From Halorhodospira abdelmalekii (GTDB taxonomy: Bacteria; Pseudomonadota; Gammaproteobacteria; Nitrococcales; Halorhodospiraceae): a stretch of 40,000 nucleotides of DNA. The stretch spans positions 1 to 40,000 of the forward strand of contig NZ_NRRN01000024.1 in NCBI RefSeq assembly GCF_016583625.1, read 5' to 3'. The notes under the pieces are model-generated. The model was not told the DNA's origin and searched no databases. It saw nothing but the letters and a program-made list of their open reading frames with translations. This document shows, piece after piece, positions 1 through 7,903 of the stretch (positions are counted from its first letter, which is position 1; each line of letters starts with the position of its first letter). The translations under genes were made by a program, and so were the position numbers.

Positions 1-7
1 GTATTGG

Positions 8-1831
8 GTGGGTCATCGGTTGGGACATAAGGTAGCCGGCACGCTGCTGTTCCTGATCGGCGGCGTGTTGCTGTTGTCGCTGTCGCAGCCGCCGTCCGCG
101 ATCGCCGCAGAGCCAACGCCGGTCCATGAGATTGCCGGGCAGGGGGCAGCGGCTGCGCGCTTGCCCCGGCAAGGGACCGAAGTGAGCGTCGAGGGGGTCG
201 TTACGGCGGTTTTTTTTGGGTCTCAGGACGGCGCCGATCGAGAGGGGGCGCAGGGGCGTGAGCGCAGCGACGGGCGCGCCAACGCCGGCAGCCGCGATCG
301 CGGACTGAACGGCTTTTTTATCCAGGGCCGCGAGCGCGCCCCGGACGGTAAGCCCTCCGGCCTCTTTGTCTACGCCCCGCAGCTGAGTGAGGCGCAGCGG
401 GCACGTCTTGAGCCGGGGCGTCTTGTTACCCTGCAGGGGCAAGTCGGACGTTTTCGCGGCCGTCCCCAACTCGAATGGATCGAAGCGCTCGAGGTCGGTG
501 CGGAACACCCGATCGATACCTACACGCTGCAGTGGCCGGCGGCGCAGCCGGAGCGCTACGAGGGGGTCCACGTCCAGGTCGAGCCGGCGCACGGCTCGCA
601 CTTCGTGGTCAGTGGCACCTATCAGCTAGCGACCCACGGCACCTTGAAGCTGACCCCGCAGCGGCGCGCCTTTCGCCCGACCAACTTCTGGCCGCAGAGC
701 GGCCCGGCCGATCCCGCCCTTGCCGACGCCCGGCTGCTGCTCGACGACGGCAGCTACGCCTGGGGTCCCGATCCAATTCCCTACCTCGATGAAGAGGGTA
801 CGCGACGCGTCGGCAGCGGTGTGGAGCCGCTGACCGGCGTGCTGACCTACGCCTTTGAGCAGTGGCGGCTGCATCCGACCGCATCACCGCAGTTTACGCC
901 GCGCAATCCGCGCCCCGAGGCGTTGCCGGAGCCGGCCTCGGAGGCGGTGCGCATCGCCGCCTTCAACGTCGAGAACTACTTTTTGACCCTAGGGCAGCGG
1001 GGCGCCGACTCGGCCGCAGCGCTCTCCCGGCAGCGCGCTAAACTCCTCGCCGCGGCCGAGATGTTGAAGGCCGATCTGCTGGTGCTGGTGGAGATGGAGA
1101 ACGACCCAGCGGCCCCCGAGGACTTTATCGCCCACCTAGCGCGTGCAACCGAGCAGCCGTGGCGGCTGGTGCGCGGGGGCGAGAGCGGCAGCGATGCGAT
1201 CAAGGTGGCGATGGCCTATCGCAGCGATCGCCTTGAGCTGTTAGCCGAGCCGGTCCGCGATGCCCGCCCGGTACACCACCGACCGCCGCTGCTCGCCTGG
1301 TTCCGCCCGCGCGACGGTGGGCCGCCCTTCGGTGTGGCTGGGATCCACTTCAAGGCGAAGGTCGGCTGCCCCGAGCGCGGCGATATCGATCGCGGTCAAG
1401 GCTGCTGGAATCTCCGTCGCACCGAGCAGGCCGAAGCGCTCGCCGAGTTCATCGCACAGTGGCGTGAGCGCGGTGCGGTCGCTGGCCCGGTCTTGATCAC
1501 CGGCGATCTGAACGCCTACGGCGCCGAGGATCCGGTGCGCGCGCTGCGTGCCGCCGGCAAGATCGATCTGGTGGCCGCGCATGTGGCTTGGCCGCAGCGC
1601 TATACCTACGTCTTTCGCGGCGAGTCGGGCTATCTCGATCACGCCCTGGCACCGCAGCGCCTCGCCGAGCAGGTCTGCGCCGTCCATTTGCTGCCGATCA
1701 ACGCCGATGAGCCGCGCTTTCTCGAGTTCGACGATGGTGGGCCGCAGGGGCGGCACCTCAATCAGAACGCCTTTCGCTCCTCCGATCACGACCCGCTCGC
1801 GGTCGACCTCTGCCTGAGCGCGGAGCGGTGA
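8..1831 (+). CDS. Exported ExeM/NucH-type endonuclease/exonuclease/phosphatase-family nuclease
   Basis: Predicted secreted nuclease of about 607 residues. The N-terminus has a basic stretch, a hydrophobic core (about residues 10-27) and an Ala-x-Ala-like cleavage site near residue 34, so it is probably exported. Residues about 55-165 resemble the OB-fold nucleic-acid-binding part of ExeM/NucH proteins (a GFFIQ strand is visible). Residues about 314-605 form the endonuclease/exonuclease/phosphatase fold: FNVENYF near 319, the metal-binding VEMEN near 361, GDLNAYG near 500 and the catalytic SSDHDP near 595. The family degrades extracellular DNA in biofilms or for nutrient use. The GTG start at base 8 is provisional, because the frame is open to the window edge and the true start may lie upstream. 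The product class is well supported; the substrate is inferred. Confidence 0.8.
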   Translation: MGHRLGHKVAGTLLFLIGGVLLLSLSQPPSAIAAEPTPVHEIAGQGAAAARLPRQGTEVSVEGVVTAVFFGSQDGADREGAQGRERSDGRANAGSRDRGLNGFFIQGRERAPDGKPSGLFVYAPQLSEAQRARLEPGRLVTLQGQVGRFRGRPQLEWIEALEVGAEHPIDTYTLQWPAAQPERYEGVHVQVEPAHGSHFVVSGTYQLATHGTLKLTPQRRAFRPTNFWPQSGPADPALADARLLLDDGSYAWGPDPIPYLDEEGTRRVGSGVEPLTGVLTYAFEQWRLHPTASPQFTPRNPRPEALPEPASEAVRIAAFNVENYFLTLGQRGADSAAALSRQRAKLLAAAEMLKADLLVLVEMENDPAAPEDFIAHLARATEQPWRLVRGGESGSDAIKVAMAYRSDRLELLAEPVRDARPVHHRPPLLAWFRPRDGGPPFGVAGIHFKAKVGCPERGDIDRGQGCWNLRRTEQAEALAEFIAQWRERGAVAGPVLITGDLNAYGAEDPVRALRAAGKIDLVAAHVAWPQRYTYVFRGESGYLDHALAPQRLAEQVCAVHLLPINADEPRFLEFDDGGPQGRHLNQNAFRSSDHDPLAVDLCLSAER

Positions 1832-1835
1832 GGCT

Positions 1836-1883
1836 GACGGTGCCCGGAACGGTGAAGCGGACGGTGCACGGGGCGGAGAAGCG
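1836..1883 (+). repeat. Tandem pair of 24-bp imperfect repeats
   Basis: Two adjacent 24-bp copies (1836-1859 and 1860-1883), each beginning GACGGTGC and ending GAAGCG, differ at four positions. They lie in the short spacer between the nuclease and the first GTPase gene. No hairpin or promoter is evident in them; probably a slippage or duplication product. Confidence 0.6.
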
Positions 1884-1939
1884 GAGGGTCGGCTTCGCGG
1901 CAGTGAGCCGAGAGGTCAACAAGGAGGCCATTTCCCTGT

Positions 1940-3631
1940 ATGGTACGCGCCATGGATCATGACGCCCTCGCTCGTGCCCTCGCTGGCCTACCGCAGCAGC
2001 TCGCCGCCCTCGATGGGGTGGTGGCGCGGCAGCGTGAGGCGGCGTGGTTGGTGTATCGCGACGAGCTTAACCGCCGCGTTGCCGGTTTGATCGGGCGCTT
2101 AGAGCGCGCCGATGAGCCGCTTTTGGTGGTGCTCGCCGGCGGCACTGGGGCCGGCAAGTCGACCCTGGCGAATACCTTAGCCGGTGCGGCGGTGGCGGTG
2201 ACCAGTGCCCGCCGGCCGACGACCTCGCAGCCGACGGCCATCGGTCGCAGCGCCGATCTCGAAGCGGTGCTGCGCCGTGGGGTGTTGGCCGAGCGAAAGG
2301 GCGAGGCGGCGTTCCCCGTGCAGGCGGCGCCGGTCGAAGAGATCCCGGCCGGATTGGTGCTCGTCGATGCCCCCGATGTCGATAGCGTCGAGACCGCCAA
2401 CCGCGACACCGCTGAGCGCCTGTTAGAGGTCGCCGACGTCTGGCTGTGGTTGGCGACGGCCCGTACCTACGCCGATGAGGCCGGTATGGTCTACCTGCGC
2501 CGCGCCGCACGCCTCGATGCCGCTACGGTCGTGGTGGTGACGCAGATCAGCGCCGCCGAGGCCGAAGAGATCGTCCCCGATCTCGAAGATAAGCTGCATG
2601 AGGCCGGCCACCGGCAGCTCGAAATCCACGTCATCCCGCGGGTCGAGCCGCACCATCAGCAACTGCCGGCAACGGCGGTTGCCGGTTTGCTCGAGCGGAT
2701 CCGCGGTCTTGCCCCGCTTGAGCAGCGGACCGCACTGCGCTGGCAGACCGTCTGCGGCGGTGTACGGGCGCTTCCCGGTGAGCTCGATGAGCTGCTGACG
2801 GCGCTGGCCGACGATCAGGCGCGGGTGCAGCAGCTCGACGAGACGCTTGAGCAGGTCTACGGCGCGGTGCCTGAGCGGCTGCTCGAGCAGCTGCAGGAGG
2901 CCGCCCCGCTGCGCCAAGAGGTGTTGCGCCGCTGGAGCGAATTGGTCGGCGAGGGCTGGCTGCAGCGCCAGCTCAGCAGTGCCGCCGAGTTCTTTCCGCG
3001 CCGCCTCTTCGCTCGCTTGCCGCTCTTTGGCCGCCGCGGCGAGACGCTGCGCGAGGAGGCGACGGCGCACGCCCGACAGAGTGTTGCGGAGCTCATCGCG
3101 CAGGTGCTGGAGCAGGCGGCGAGCGAGAGCGAGGCGCGCTGGCGGGAGTTGCCCGGCGGGCGGGCGGTGCTCGATGCGCTCGGCTCGCCCCGCAGCGCCG
3201 GCGAGGTGGCGCAAGCGGATGCTGCCGAGGCGCTGGTGGCCGCCTGGGAGCAGCAGGTCGCTGAGCACGTGGCGACGATCGGGCAGCGCAAGTTGAGCCG
3301 CGCGCGGCGGGCGACGACGGGGATCAACGCGACGGTGACGAGTGCCGCCGTGGTCCTCTTTACGTTAAGTGGTGGACTGACGCTGGGGGAGGTGGCCTTG
3401 ACGGCGGCCGGTTCGACGACCACGCATACGGTCTTATCGCGCATCCTTGGCGAGCGCAACGTCAATCAGTTGATCGTTGATATCCGCGAAGATCTGCGCA
3501 CGCGGGTCGCCGAGCAGGCGGCGCACGATGCAGCGCGCTATCAGCAGCGCTTGCAAGCGGCAGCGCCGAGCGCGGAGCAGTCCGCGGCGCTGCGCGCTTA
3601 CCGCGATCGACTCGGTGAGCTGGCGTCATGA
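1940..3631 (+). CDS. Dynamin-like/YfjP-type GTPase, first of a pair
   Basis: Predicted 563-residue P-loop GTPase. The G1 motif GGTGAGKST is at residues 67-75, a G2-like RRPTTSQPT follows near 91-99, G3 is DAPD at 143-146, and the G4 position reads TQIS (201-204) rather than NKxD. After about residue 270 the protein is helical and charged, and a hydrophobic stretch near 460-490 may insert into membrane, as in bacterial dynamin-like or YfjP GTPases. An AAGGAGG ribosome site (1921-1927) lies 12 bases before the chosen ATG; a second in-frame ATG lies 12 bases later. Its stop overlaps the start of a second GTPase in ATGA fashion, so the two are very likely co-translated and may act as a heterodimer. 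Cellular role is unknown. Confidence 0.75.
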   Translation: MVRAMDHDALARALAGLPQQLAALDGVVARQREAAWLVYRDELNRRVAGLIGRLERADEPLLVVLAGGTGAGKSTLANTLAGAAVAVTSARRPTTSQPTAIGRSADLEAVLRRGVLAERKGEAAFPVQAAPVEEIPAGLVLVDAPDVDSVETANRDTAERLLEVADVWLWLATARTYADEAGMVYLRRAARLDAATVVVVTQISAAEAEEIVPDLEDKLHEAGHRQLEIHVIPRVEPHHQQLPATAVAGLLERIRGLAPLEQRTALRWQTVCGGVRALPGELDELLTALADDQARVQQLDETLEQVYGAVPERLLEQLQEAAPLRQEVLRRWSELVGEGWLQRQLSSAAEFFPRRLFARLPLFGRRGETLREEATAHARQSVAELIAQVLEQAASESEARWRELPGGRAVLDALGSPRSAGEVAQADAAEALVAAWEQQVAEHVATIGQRKLSRARRATTGINATVTSAAVVLFTLSGGLTLGEVALTAAGSTTTHTVLSRILGERNVNQLIVDIREDLRTRVAEQAAHDAARYQQRLQAAAPSAEQSAALRAYRDRLGELAS

Positions 3632-5475
3632 CGGGGGCGGGTGGCGTGCAGTTGGCAAGCGTCACTGTGCTGGCCTCCGGCGGGTCTGGAGGGCCTAGTG
3701 GGTCAGGAGGGAGTGGTGGAGGTGCGCGGGGTGCTGGGGCGACCGCGCCTGTGCGCATGGTGAGCCCCACGCATCGTCTCCCGGAGCTGGCCGATCTCGA
3801 GACGCTGGCGGTCCTCGGCGAGGGGCGGCTTGAGACGGCCCACCTAGAGCAGCTGCACGCGCTGCTGGAGCGGGCCGAGCAGCGTTTGGCCCGTTCGCAA
3901 GCGCACACCGTGATCGCCTTAGCCGGGGGGACCGGCAGCGGCAAGTCGTCGTTGCTCAACGCGCTGCTGGGTGAGACGTGCTCTAAGCCCGGGGTGCGGC
4001 GGCCGACGACCGATCACGCCGTTGCCGTCGTCATCGGCGATGAGCAGTCGGTCGAGACGGCTCAACCGCTACTCGATTGGCTGCAGGTCTTCGACCGTCA
4101 TGCGCTGCCGGCCGCCGGTCTCCGCGCCGATTTAGAGGGGGCGATCTTTCTCGATCTGCCCGATATCGACTCCCTAGTCACTGCTCACTGGGAGAGCGCC
4201 GATCGGCTGATCGATCGCTGCGATCTGCTGCTCTGGGTCTTCGATCCGCTGAAGTACGCCCACGCCGTAGCCCACCGCGACTACTTCGTGCAGCTGGCCC
4301 ACCACGCCGAGATCCTGCTGGTGGCACTCAACCACGCCGATCAACTCGCTGTCGCCGATCAACAGACGTGTCAGGCGCACTTGCAGCAGCTGCTCACCGA
4401 GCACGGCCTCGGTGCAGCACAGCTGCGACTGACCTCAGCGGCCGATGGCCTCGGCATCGCACCGCTGCGTGATGCGCTCGCCCGCGAGGTCGCGAGTCGA
4501 CAAGCGCCGCTGCAGCGGCTGACCGCCGACATCACCAGCGTGCGCGAGCAGATCGCCGCGACGCTGCCGGCGGCCGAAGACCTGTTCCTCGATGAAGAGG
4601 CCGTTGTCAGTGCGGCGCGGCAGGCGGTCGGGCTCCACGATCTGCTTGCGAGTGCCGCTGAGCGCTATCAGCAGCTCGGTCAGACGGCGGTGCGCTCGCC
4701 GACGCTGCGCCTGCTCGGCCGTGGGCTGCAGCGCACTTGGCAACGGCTGTGGCCGGGTCGCTCGGCGCAGCAGCACAGCGCCACGGCGGCAGCGGCCGAT
4801 GGCCTGGGCAGTAGTCAAGGCGATCAGCAGACGCGAGGCGCGGGTGCGCAGCGCAGCGCTCAGGCTCCGGCCGCTGGGGCCAGTGGATCAGCGCGGCGTG
4901 CCCACGTTCAGAGTGGCGCTGCCCCCGCTGCCCCACGCGTCGCCGAGGCGCCGTTGCAGTGGGGGCTAAGTGAGGCGATCGACGCGACTGCACAGCGGCT
5001 ACCGGGCCCGGCAGCACAGCGGCTGCGCCGGGTCGCCCGACAGTCGGCCGATCCGCTGGCCCGAGCGCTGCGCCGAAGTTTGGCCGAACTGCCGATCACG
5101 CCGCGTCCGCGCGGGTGGTGGCGGGGGCTCTCAGCGCTGCGTGCGCTGGCGGAAGGGGCCGCACTGCTCGGTCTGGGTTGGCTCATCGCCCGCTCTATCG
5201 GCGAGTGGCTGGTGCTGCCGCCGCTGCCGGTGCCGATGGTGGCTGGTGAACTCGGTTGGCCGCCGGTGTTGCTCTTCGGCGGCATCACCCTGAGCATGGT
5301 GCTCGGCTGGGCGGCGCGCCCGGGCTTGCGACGCGGAGGGCGGCGCCATCAGCTGCGCATCGAGCGCGAATTAAAGGTGCAGCTGCAGCGGGCCAGTGCC
5401 GAGGGGTTGCTGCTGCTGCAAGAGGAGCTTGAGCAGTGCCAGCGGTTGGCCCGACAGGTCGAGCACTCTCGGTGA
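3628..5475 (+). CDS. Dynamin-like/YfjP-type GTPase, second of a pair, with C-terminal membrane segments
   Basis: Predicted 615-residue GTPase partner. It starts in a Gly/Ser-rich low-complexity stretch (residues about 18-38), followed by G1 GGTGSGKSS (100-108), RRPTTDH (124-130), G3 DLPDIDS and a G4-like NHAD. A low-complexity Ala/Gln/Ser linker follows near 385-430. Near residues 505-565 two or three hydrophobic helices are visible, then a basic, coiled-coil-like tail rich in Leu and Gln. The start overlaps the preceding GTPase stop (ATGA). An internal ATG at 3757 (Met44) would remove the Gly-rich tail and is a plausible alternative start. The pair probably works at the inner membrane; whether it remodels membrane is inference from motif class only. 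Confidence 0.72.
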   Translation: MTGAGGVQLASVTVLASGGSGGPSGSGGSGGGARGAGATAPVRMVSPTHRLPELADLETLAVLGEGRLETAHLEQLHALLERAEQRLARSQAHTVIALAGGTGSGKSSLLNALLGETCSKPGVRRPTTDHAVAVVIGDEQSVETAQPLLDWLQVFDRHALPAAGLRADLEGAIFLDLPDIDSLVTAHWESADRLIDRCDLLLWVFDPLKYAHAVAHRDYFVQLAHHAEILLVALNHADQLAVADQQTCQAHLQQLLTEHGLGAAQLRLTSAADGLGIAPLRDALAREVASRQAPLQRLTADITSVREQIAATLPAAEDLFLDEEAVVSAARQAVGLHDLLASAAERYQQLGQTAVRSPTLRLLGRGLQRTWQRLWPGRSAQQHSATAAAADGLGSSQGDQQTRGAGAQRSAQAPAAGASGSARRAHVQSGAAPAAPRVAEAPLQWGLSEAIDATAQRLPGPAAQRLRRVARQSADPLARALRRSLAELPITPRPRGWWRGLSALRALAEGAALLGLGWLIARSIGEWLVLPPLPVPMVAGELGWPPVLLFGGITLSMVLGWAARPGLRRGGRRHQLRIERELKVQLQRASAEGLLLLQEELEQCQRLARQVEHSR

Positions 5476-5506
5476 CCGGACCGGGTTGTCGTCGAGCGCT
5501 TTTCCC

Positions 5507-5569
5507 GGGAACGCCGACGTCCTCGTCGGCAGGTACAAGAAGAATGCCGGCGGGGACGCCGGCGCTCCC
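5507..5569. repeat. REP-like inverted doublet (two 25-bp palindromic units)
   Basis: Two 25-bp units in opposite orientation (5507-5531 and 5545-5569) are separated by 13 bases. The reverse complement of the second matches the first at 21 of 25 positions. Each unit can fold by itself: stem GCCGACG/CGTCGGC with loop TCCT in the first, stem GCCGGCG/CGCCGGC with loop GGGA in the second. This is the layout of REP/BIME elements. It sits between the GTPase pair and ectC and could act as a transcript-end or mRNA-stability structure. Confidence 0.7.
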
Positions 5570-5676
5570 AGGAGGTGGCCGCTGCCCTCCGTTCCGTGGC
5601 GGGCTTGTGGACCAAGGAGTGATCAAGGCCAATCAAGGCCACAGACAGCCAAAGACATTACGCAAGCGAGGTCGAT

Positions 5677-6054
5677 ATGATTGTACGTCATCTACATGAA
5701 ATCAAAGGTTCTGAGCGCGAAGTCGAGACCGATCAGTTCATCAGCCGGCGCTTTATCCTAAAGAGCGACGGCATGGGCTTTTCCTTCCACGAGACGATCA
5801 TCAAGGCCGGCACCGATATGTTTATCTGGTACGCCAACCACTTTGAGTCGGTCTACTGTATTGAGGGTAAGGGCGAGATCGAGGTCGTCGGCGGTGAGAC
5901 CTACCCCATCGAGCCGGGGATGCTTTACGGCCTCGATGGCCACGAGAAGCACTATCTGCGCGCCGAGCAGGATCTGCGGCTGATGTGCGTCTTCAACCCG
6001 CCGCTGACCGGGCGTGAGGTCCACGATGAGCACGGGACGTACCCGATTCTTTAG
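5677..6054 (+). CDS. ectC: L-ectoine synthase
   Basis: EctC closes the ring of N-gamma-acetyl-L-2,4-diaminobutyrate to give ectoine, a cytoplasmic compatible solute. At 125 residues it has the usual family length and reads as a single small cupin. Residues matching the known metal and substrate ligands are all present: Tyr52, Glu57, Tyr84, His92 and Glu114 (one less than Paenibacillus numbering for the last three). A GCGAGG ribosome site precedes the ATG by four bases. The ectA and ectB genes that normally sit next to it are absent here: upstream are GTPases, downstream a convergent radical SAM gene. So it is either a solitary ectC or a locus split from ectAB elsewhere. Supports a halophilic host. 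Confidence 0.95.
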   Translation: MIVRHLHEIKGSEREVETDQFISRRFILKSDGMGFSFHETIIKAGTDMFIWYANHFESVYCIEGKGEIEVVGGETYPIEPGMLYGLDGHEKHYLRAEQDLRLMCVFNPPLTGREVHDEHGTYPIL

Positions 6055-6106
6055 GCTGAATCCTTAGGATCAGGTGGCGCCGCAATGGAGGAGCGTTACC
6101 CAGAGG

Positions 6107-7207
6107 TTAGACTGGCGGGGTAATCGCCAGCACGCGCTTGGCGGTTGCGCCTGGCTCCTCACGGGCAAGCCGTGGCACTAGGTAGCCGGGCAGGCGGGCA
6201 GCGAGGGCGCCGGCTAGTGCCTGGGCGCGTCTCTCCTCGACCTGAAAGTGGGCGGCGCCGATGATCGGGTCGAGGAGGTGAAGGTAGTAGGGGAGGGCGC
6301 CGCAGGTGAAGAGCCGTTCGGAGAGCTCGGTTAAGCTCTCGACATCGTCGTTGACGTCGTGCAGGAGCACCGCCTGATTGAGCAGTACGGCGCTGACGCT
6401 GCGCAGCTCGCTGAGGGCGTCGGCAACCTCGCTGTCGATCTCGCGGGCGTGGTTGGTGTGCACCACCGTGACGATCTGCAGCCGGCTGTTTGCAAGTTGC
6501 GCGAGCAGTGGTGGCGTGACCCGCTGCGGCAGGGCGATCGGCACCCGGGTGTGGAGGCGCAGCCGTTCGATCGAGGCGATCGCCTCAAGGCCGCTGAGCA
6601 GGTCGGCGAAGCGGGCATCATCAAGCAGCAACGGATCACCGCCGCTGAGGATGATCTCAGCCGGTACGGGGCGGCCTGCAGCCTCAAGGCCATGTAGTTC
6701 GGTGAGCGCTCGGCGCCACGATCCGCTCTCGTGGTAGGGGTAGCAGCGACGGAAGCAGTAACGACAGTGGATGGCGCAGGCGCCGGTTGTGAGGAGCAGG
6801 GCGCGATTGTGGTACTTATGCAGCAGCGCATTCGGCTGCCGTGGCCGTCTGCTGTGGTGGGAGCCGCGGTGAGCGGCCGGATGTTCGGCGAGGGGGTCGG
6901 CGACGAACCCCGGTGGCTGCGGCAGCGACTCTGCAACGCTCGGCCAGATTTGGCGCAGCAGTGGGTCGTGCGGGTTGCCCGGTTCGATCCGCCGCAAGTA
7001 GGGCTCCGGCACCCGCAGTGGGAAGGCACGCTGGGCCTCACCGCTCCCGGCCAGCCAATCATCCGGCAGTTCTAGGCGTGAGGCCAACTCCGCCGGATCG
7101 CGCAGGCTGCTGCGGAGCAGCGTGCGCCACTCCGGTTCCGTAGCGTCACTCGCCGCAGAACCCACGTCCGCTCTCACACTCGACCCTACGCTCACTCTCA
7201 CGCGCAA
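6107..7207 (-). CDS. epmB: EF-P beta-lysylation radical SAM protein (EpmB / lysine 2,3-aminomutase-like)
   Basis: Radical SAM enzyme, about 366 residues. The cluster-binding motif CxxxCxxC is seen in CAIHCRYCFRR, followed by SGGDPLL, typical of the lysine 2,3-aminomutase/EpmB group. EpmB converts L-alpha-lysine to (R)-beta-lysine for attachment to elongation factor P. The N-terminal part (WRTLLRSSLRDPAELASRL) resembles the start of EpmB rather than the longer true aminomutases, and the length fits EpmB. The start is uncertain: TTG at 7207 and GTG codons at 7201 and 7195 are all in frame and none has a clear ribosome site. The epmA and efp partners are not in this window. It converges with ectC. 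Confidence 0.85.
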   Translation of the reverse strand: MRVRVSVGSSVRADVGSAASDATEPEWRTLLRSSLRDPAELASRLELPDDWLAGSGEAQRAFPLRVPEPYLRRIEPGNPHDPLLRQIWPSVAESLPQPPGFVADPLAEHPAAHRGSHHSRRPRQPNALLHKYHNRALLLTTGACAIHCRYCFRRCYPYHESGSWRRALTELHGLEAAGRPVPAEIILSGGDPLLLDDARFADLLSGLEAIASIERLRLHTRVPIALPQRVTPPLLAQLANSRLQIVTVVHTNHAREIDSEVADALSELRSVSAVLLNQAVLLHDVNDDVESLTELSERLFTCGALPYYLHLLDPIIGAAHFQVEERRAQALAGALAARLPGYLVPRLAREEPGATAKRVLAITPPV

Positions 7208-7227
7208 GCGACCACAGGGACGAGTCG

Positions 7228-7263
7228 CCCAGTATTGATCCCAGTATTGATCCCAGGATTGAA
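7228..7263. repeat. Three tandem 12-bp repeats upstream of epmB
   Basis: The unit CCCAGTATTGAT occurs exactly at 7228-7239 and 7240-7251, and as the variant CCCAGGATTGAA at 7252-7263. It lies between the epmB start and the end of the cytochrome b gene. The 12-bp period keeps the epmB frame open upstream (it would read as repeated QYWD) but no start codon is present there, so I regard it as non-coding. Confidence 0.7.
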
Positions 7264-7279
7264 CTCACCCCCCCCGGAG

Positions 7280-7903
7280 TTAGCTTCGATTCTTCTCACC
7301 CTCATAGCGCTCGTTGCTATAGCCGGTCACCATCGAACGCAGATAGGCGTACCACGGCGTACCGGTGGTCGAGGCAAGATAGATGTGGATGATCAAAAAG
7401 ACCAGCAGGGCGAGCGCTGCGGCGACGTGGACCGCTGCCGGAGCGGAGAGTGGCAGCCACTGGTTGATCCAGGTATCGCGCCATAGGTTATAGGTGAGCA
7501 GGAGCAGACCCGAGAGCCACAGTGCTGGGGCGATCGCCGCCTTAAAGGCGAAGTAGGCGAGGCGCTGCAACGGGTTGTGTTTGCTCGCGGCGGTCTTGGC
7601 AGAGGGCTTCGACTCGCCGGAGAAGATCCCGTAGGCGTAGTAGGCGAGCATCGGCAATAGCCCGGTGCCGGTCGGCATATAGTTGCGCCACTCACCGGTG
7701 GTGACGTGCCAGAAGATCGCGAAGGCCCAGAGCGCGATCAGCAGCCCCGCCAACACGATGTGGGTGTTGAAGGCGTACTCGAAGCCGAGCAGCTGATAGA
7801 GCCCGTTCATCTCCAGCCCGCTGAGCAGCAGCCCGAAGATGAGCGCGCTCTGGGCCCAGTGCCAGAAGATCTCGAAGGGTGAAAAGATGCGTGCTTGTTT
7901 CAC
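7280..7903 (-). CDS. Membrane cytochrome b (cytochrome b/b6 or b561-like), partner of octahaem cytochrome
   Basis: A 207-residue integral membrane protein with about four hydrophobic helices. Conserved histidines suit bis-His haem b ligation: His15 in the first helix (FEIFWHWAQ), others in NTHIVLAG and FWHVT, and one in the last helix (VHVAAALALLVFLIIHIYL). It is probably the quinone-interacting membrane subunit that passes electrons to the periplasmic octahaem protein encoded just upstream. The two genes overlap by four bases (ATGA), which argues for strict co-expression. Four histidine-bearing helices are typical of NapC-independent cytochrome b subunits. The exact partner chemistry depends on the octahaem protein. 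Confidence 0.82.
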   Translation of the reverse strand: MKQARIFSPFEIFWHWAQSALIFGLLLSGLEMNGLYQLLGFEYAFNTHIVLAGLLIALWAFAIFWHVTTGEWRNYMPTGTGLLPMLAYYAYGIFSGESKPSAKTAASKHNPLQRLAYFAFKAAIAPALWLSGLLLLTYNLWRDTWINQWLPLSAPAAVHVAAALALLVFLIIHIYLASTTGTPWYAYLRSMVTGYSNERYEGEKNRS

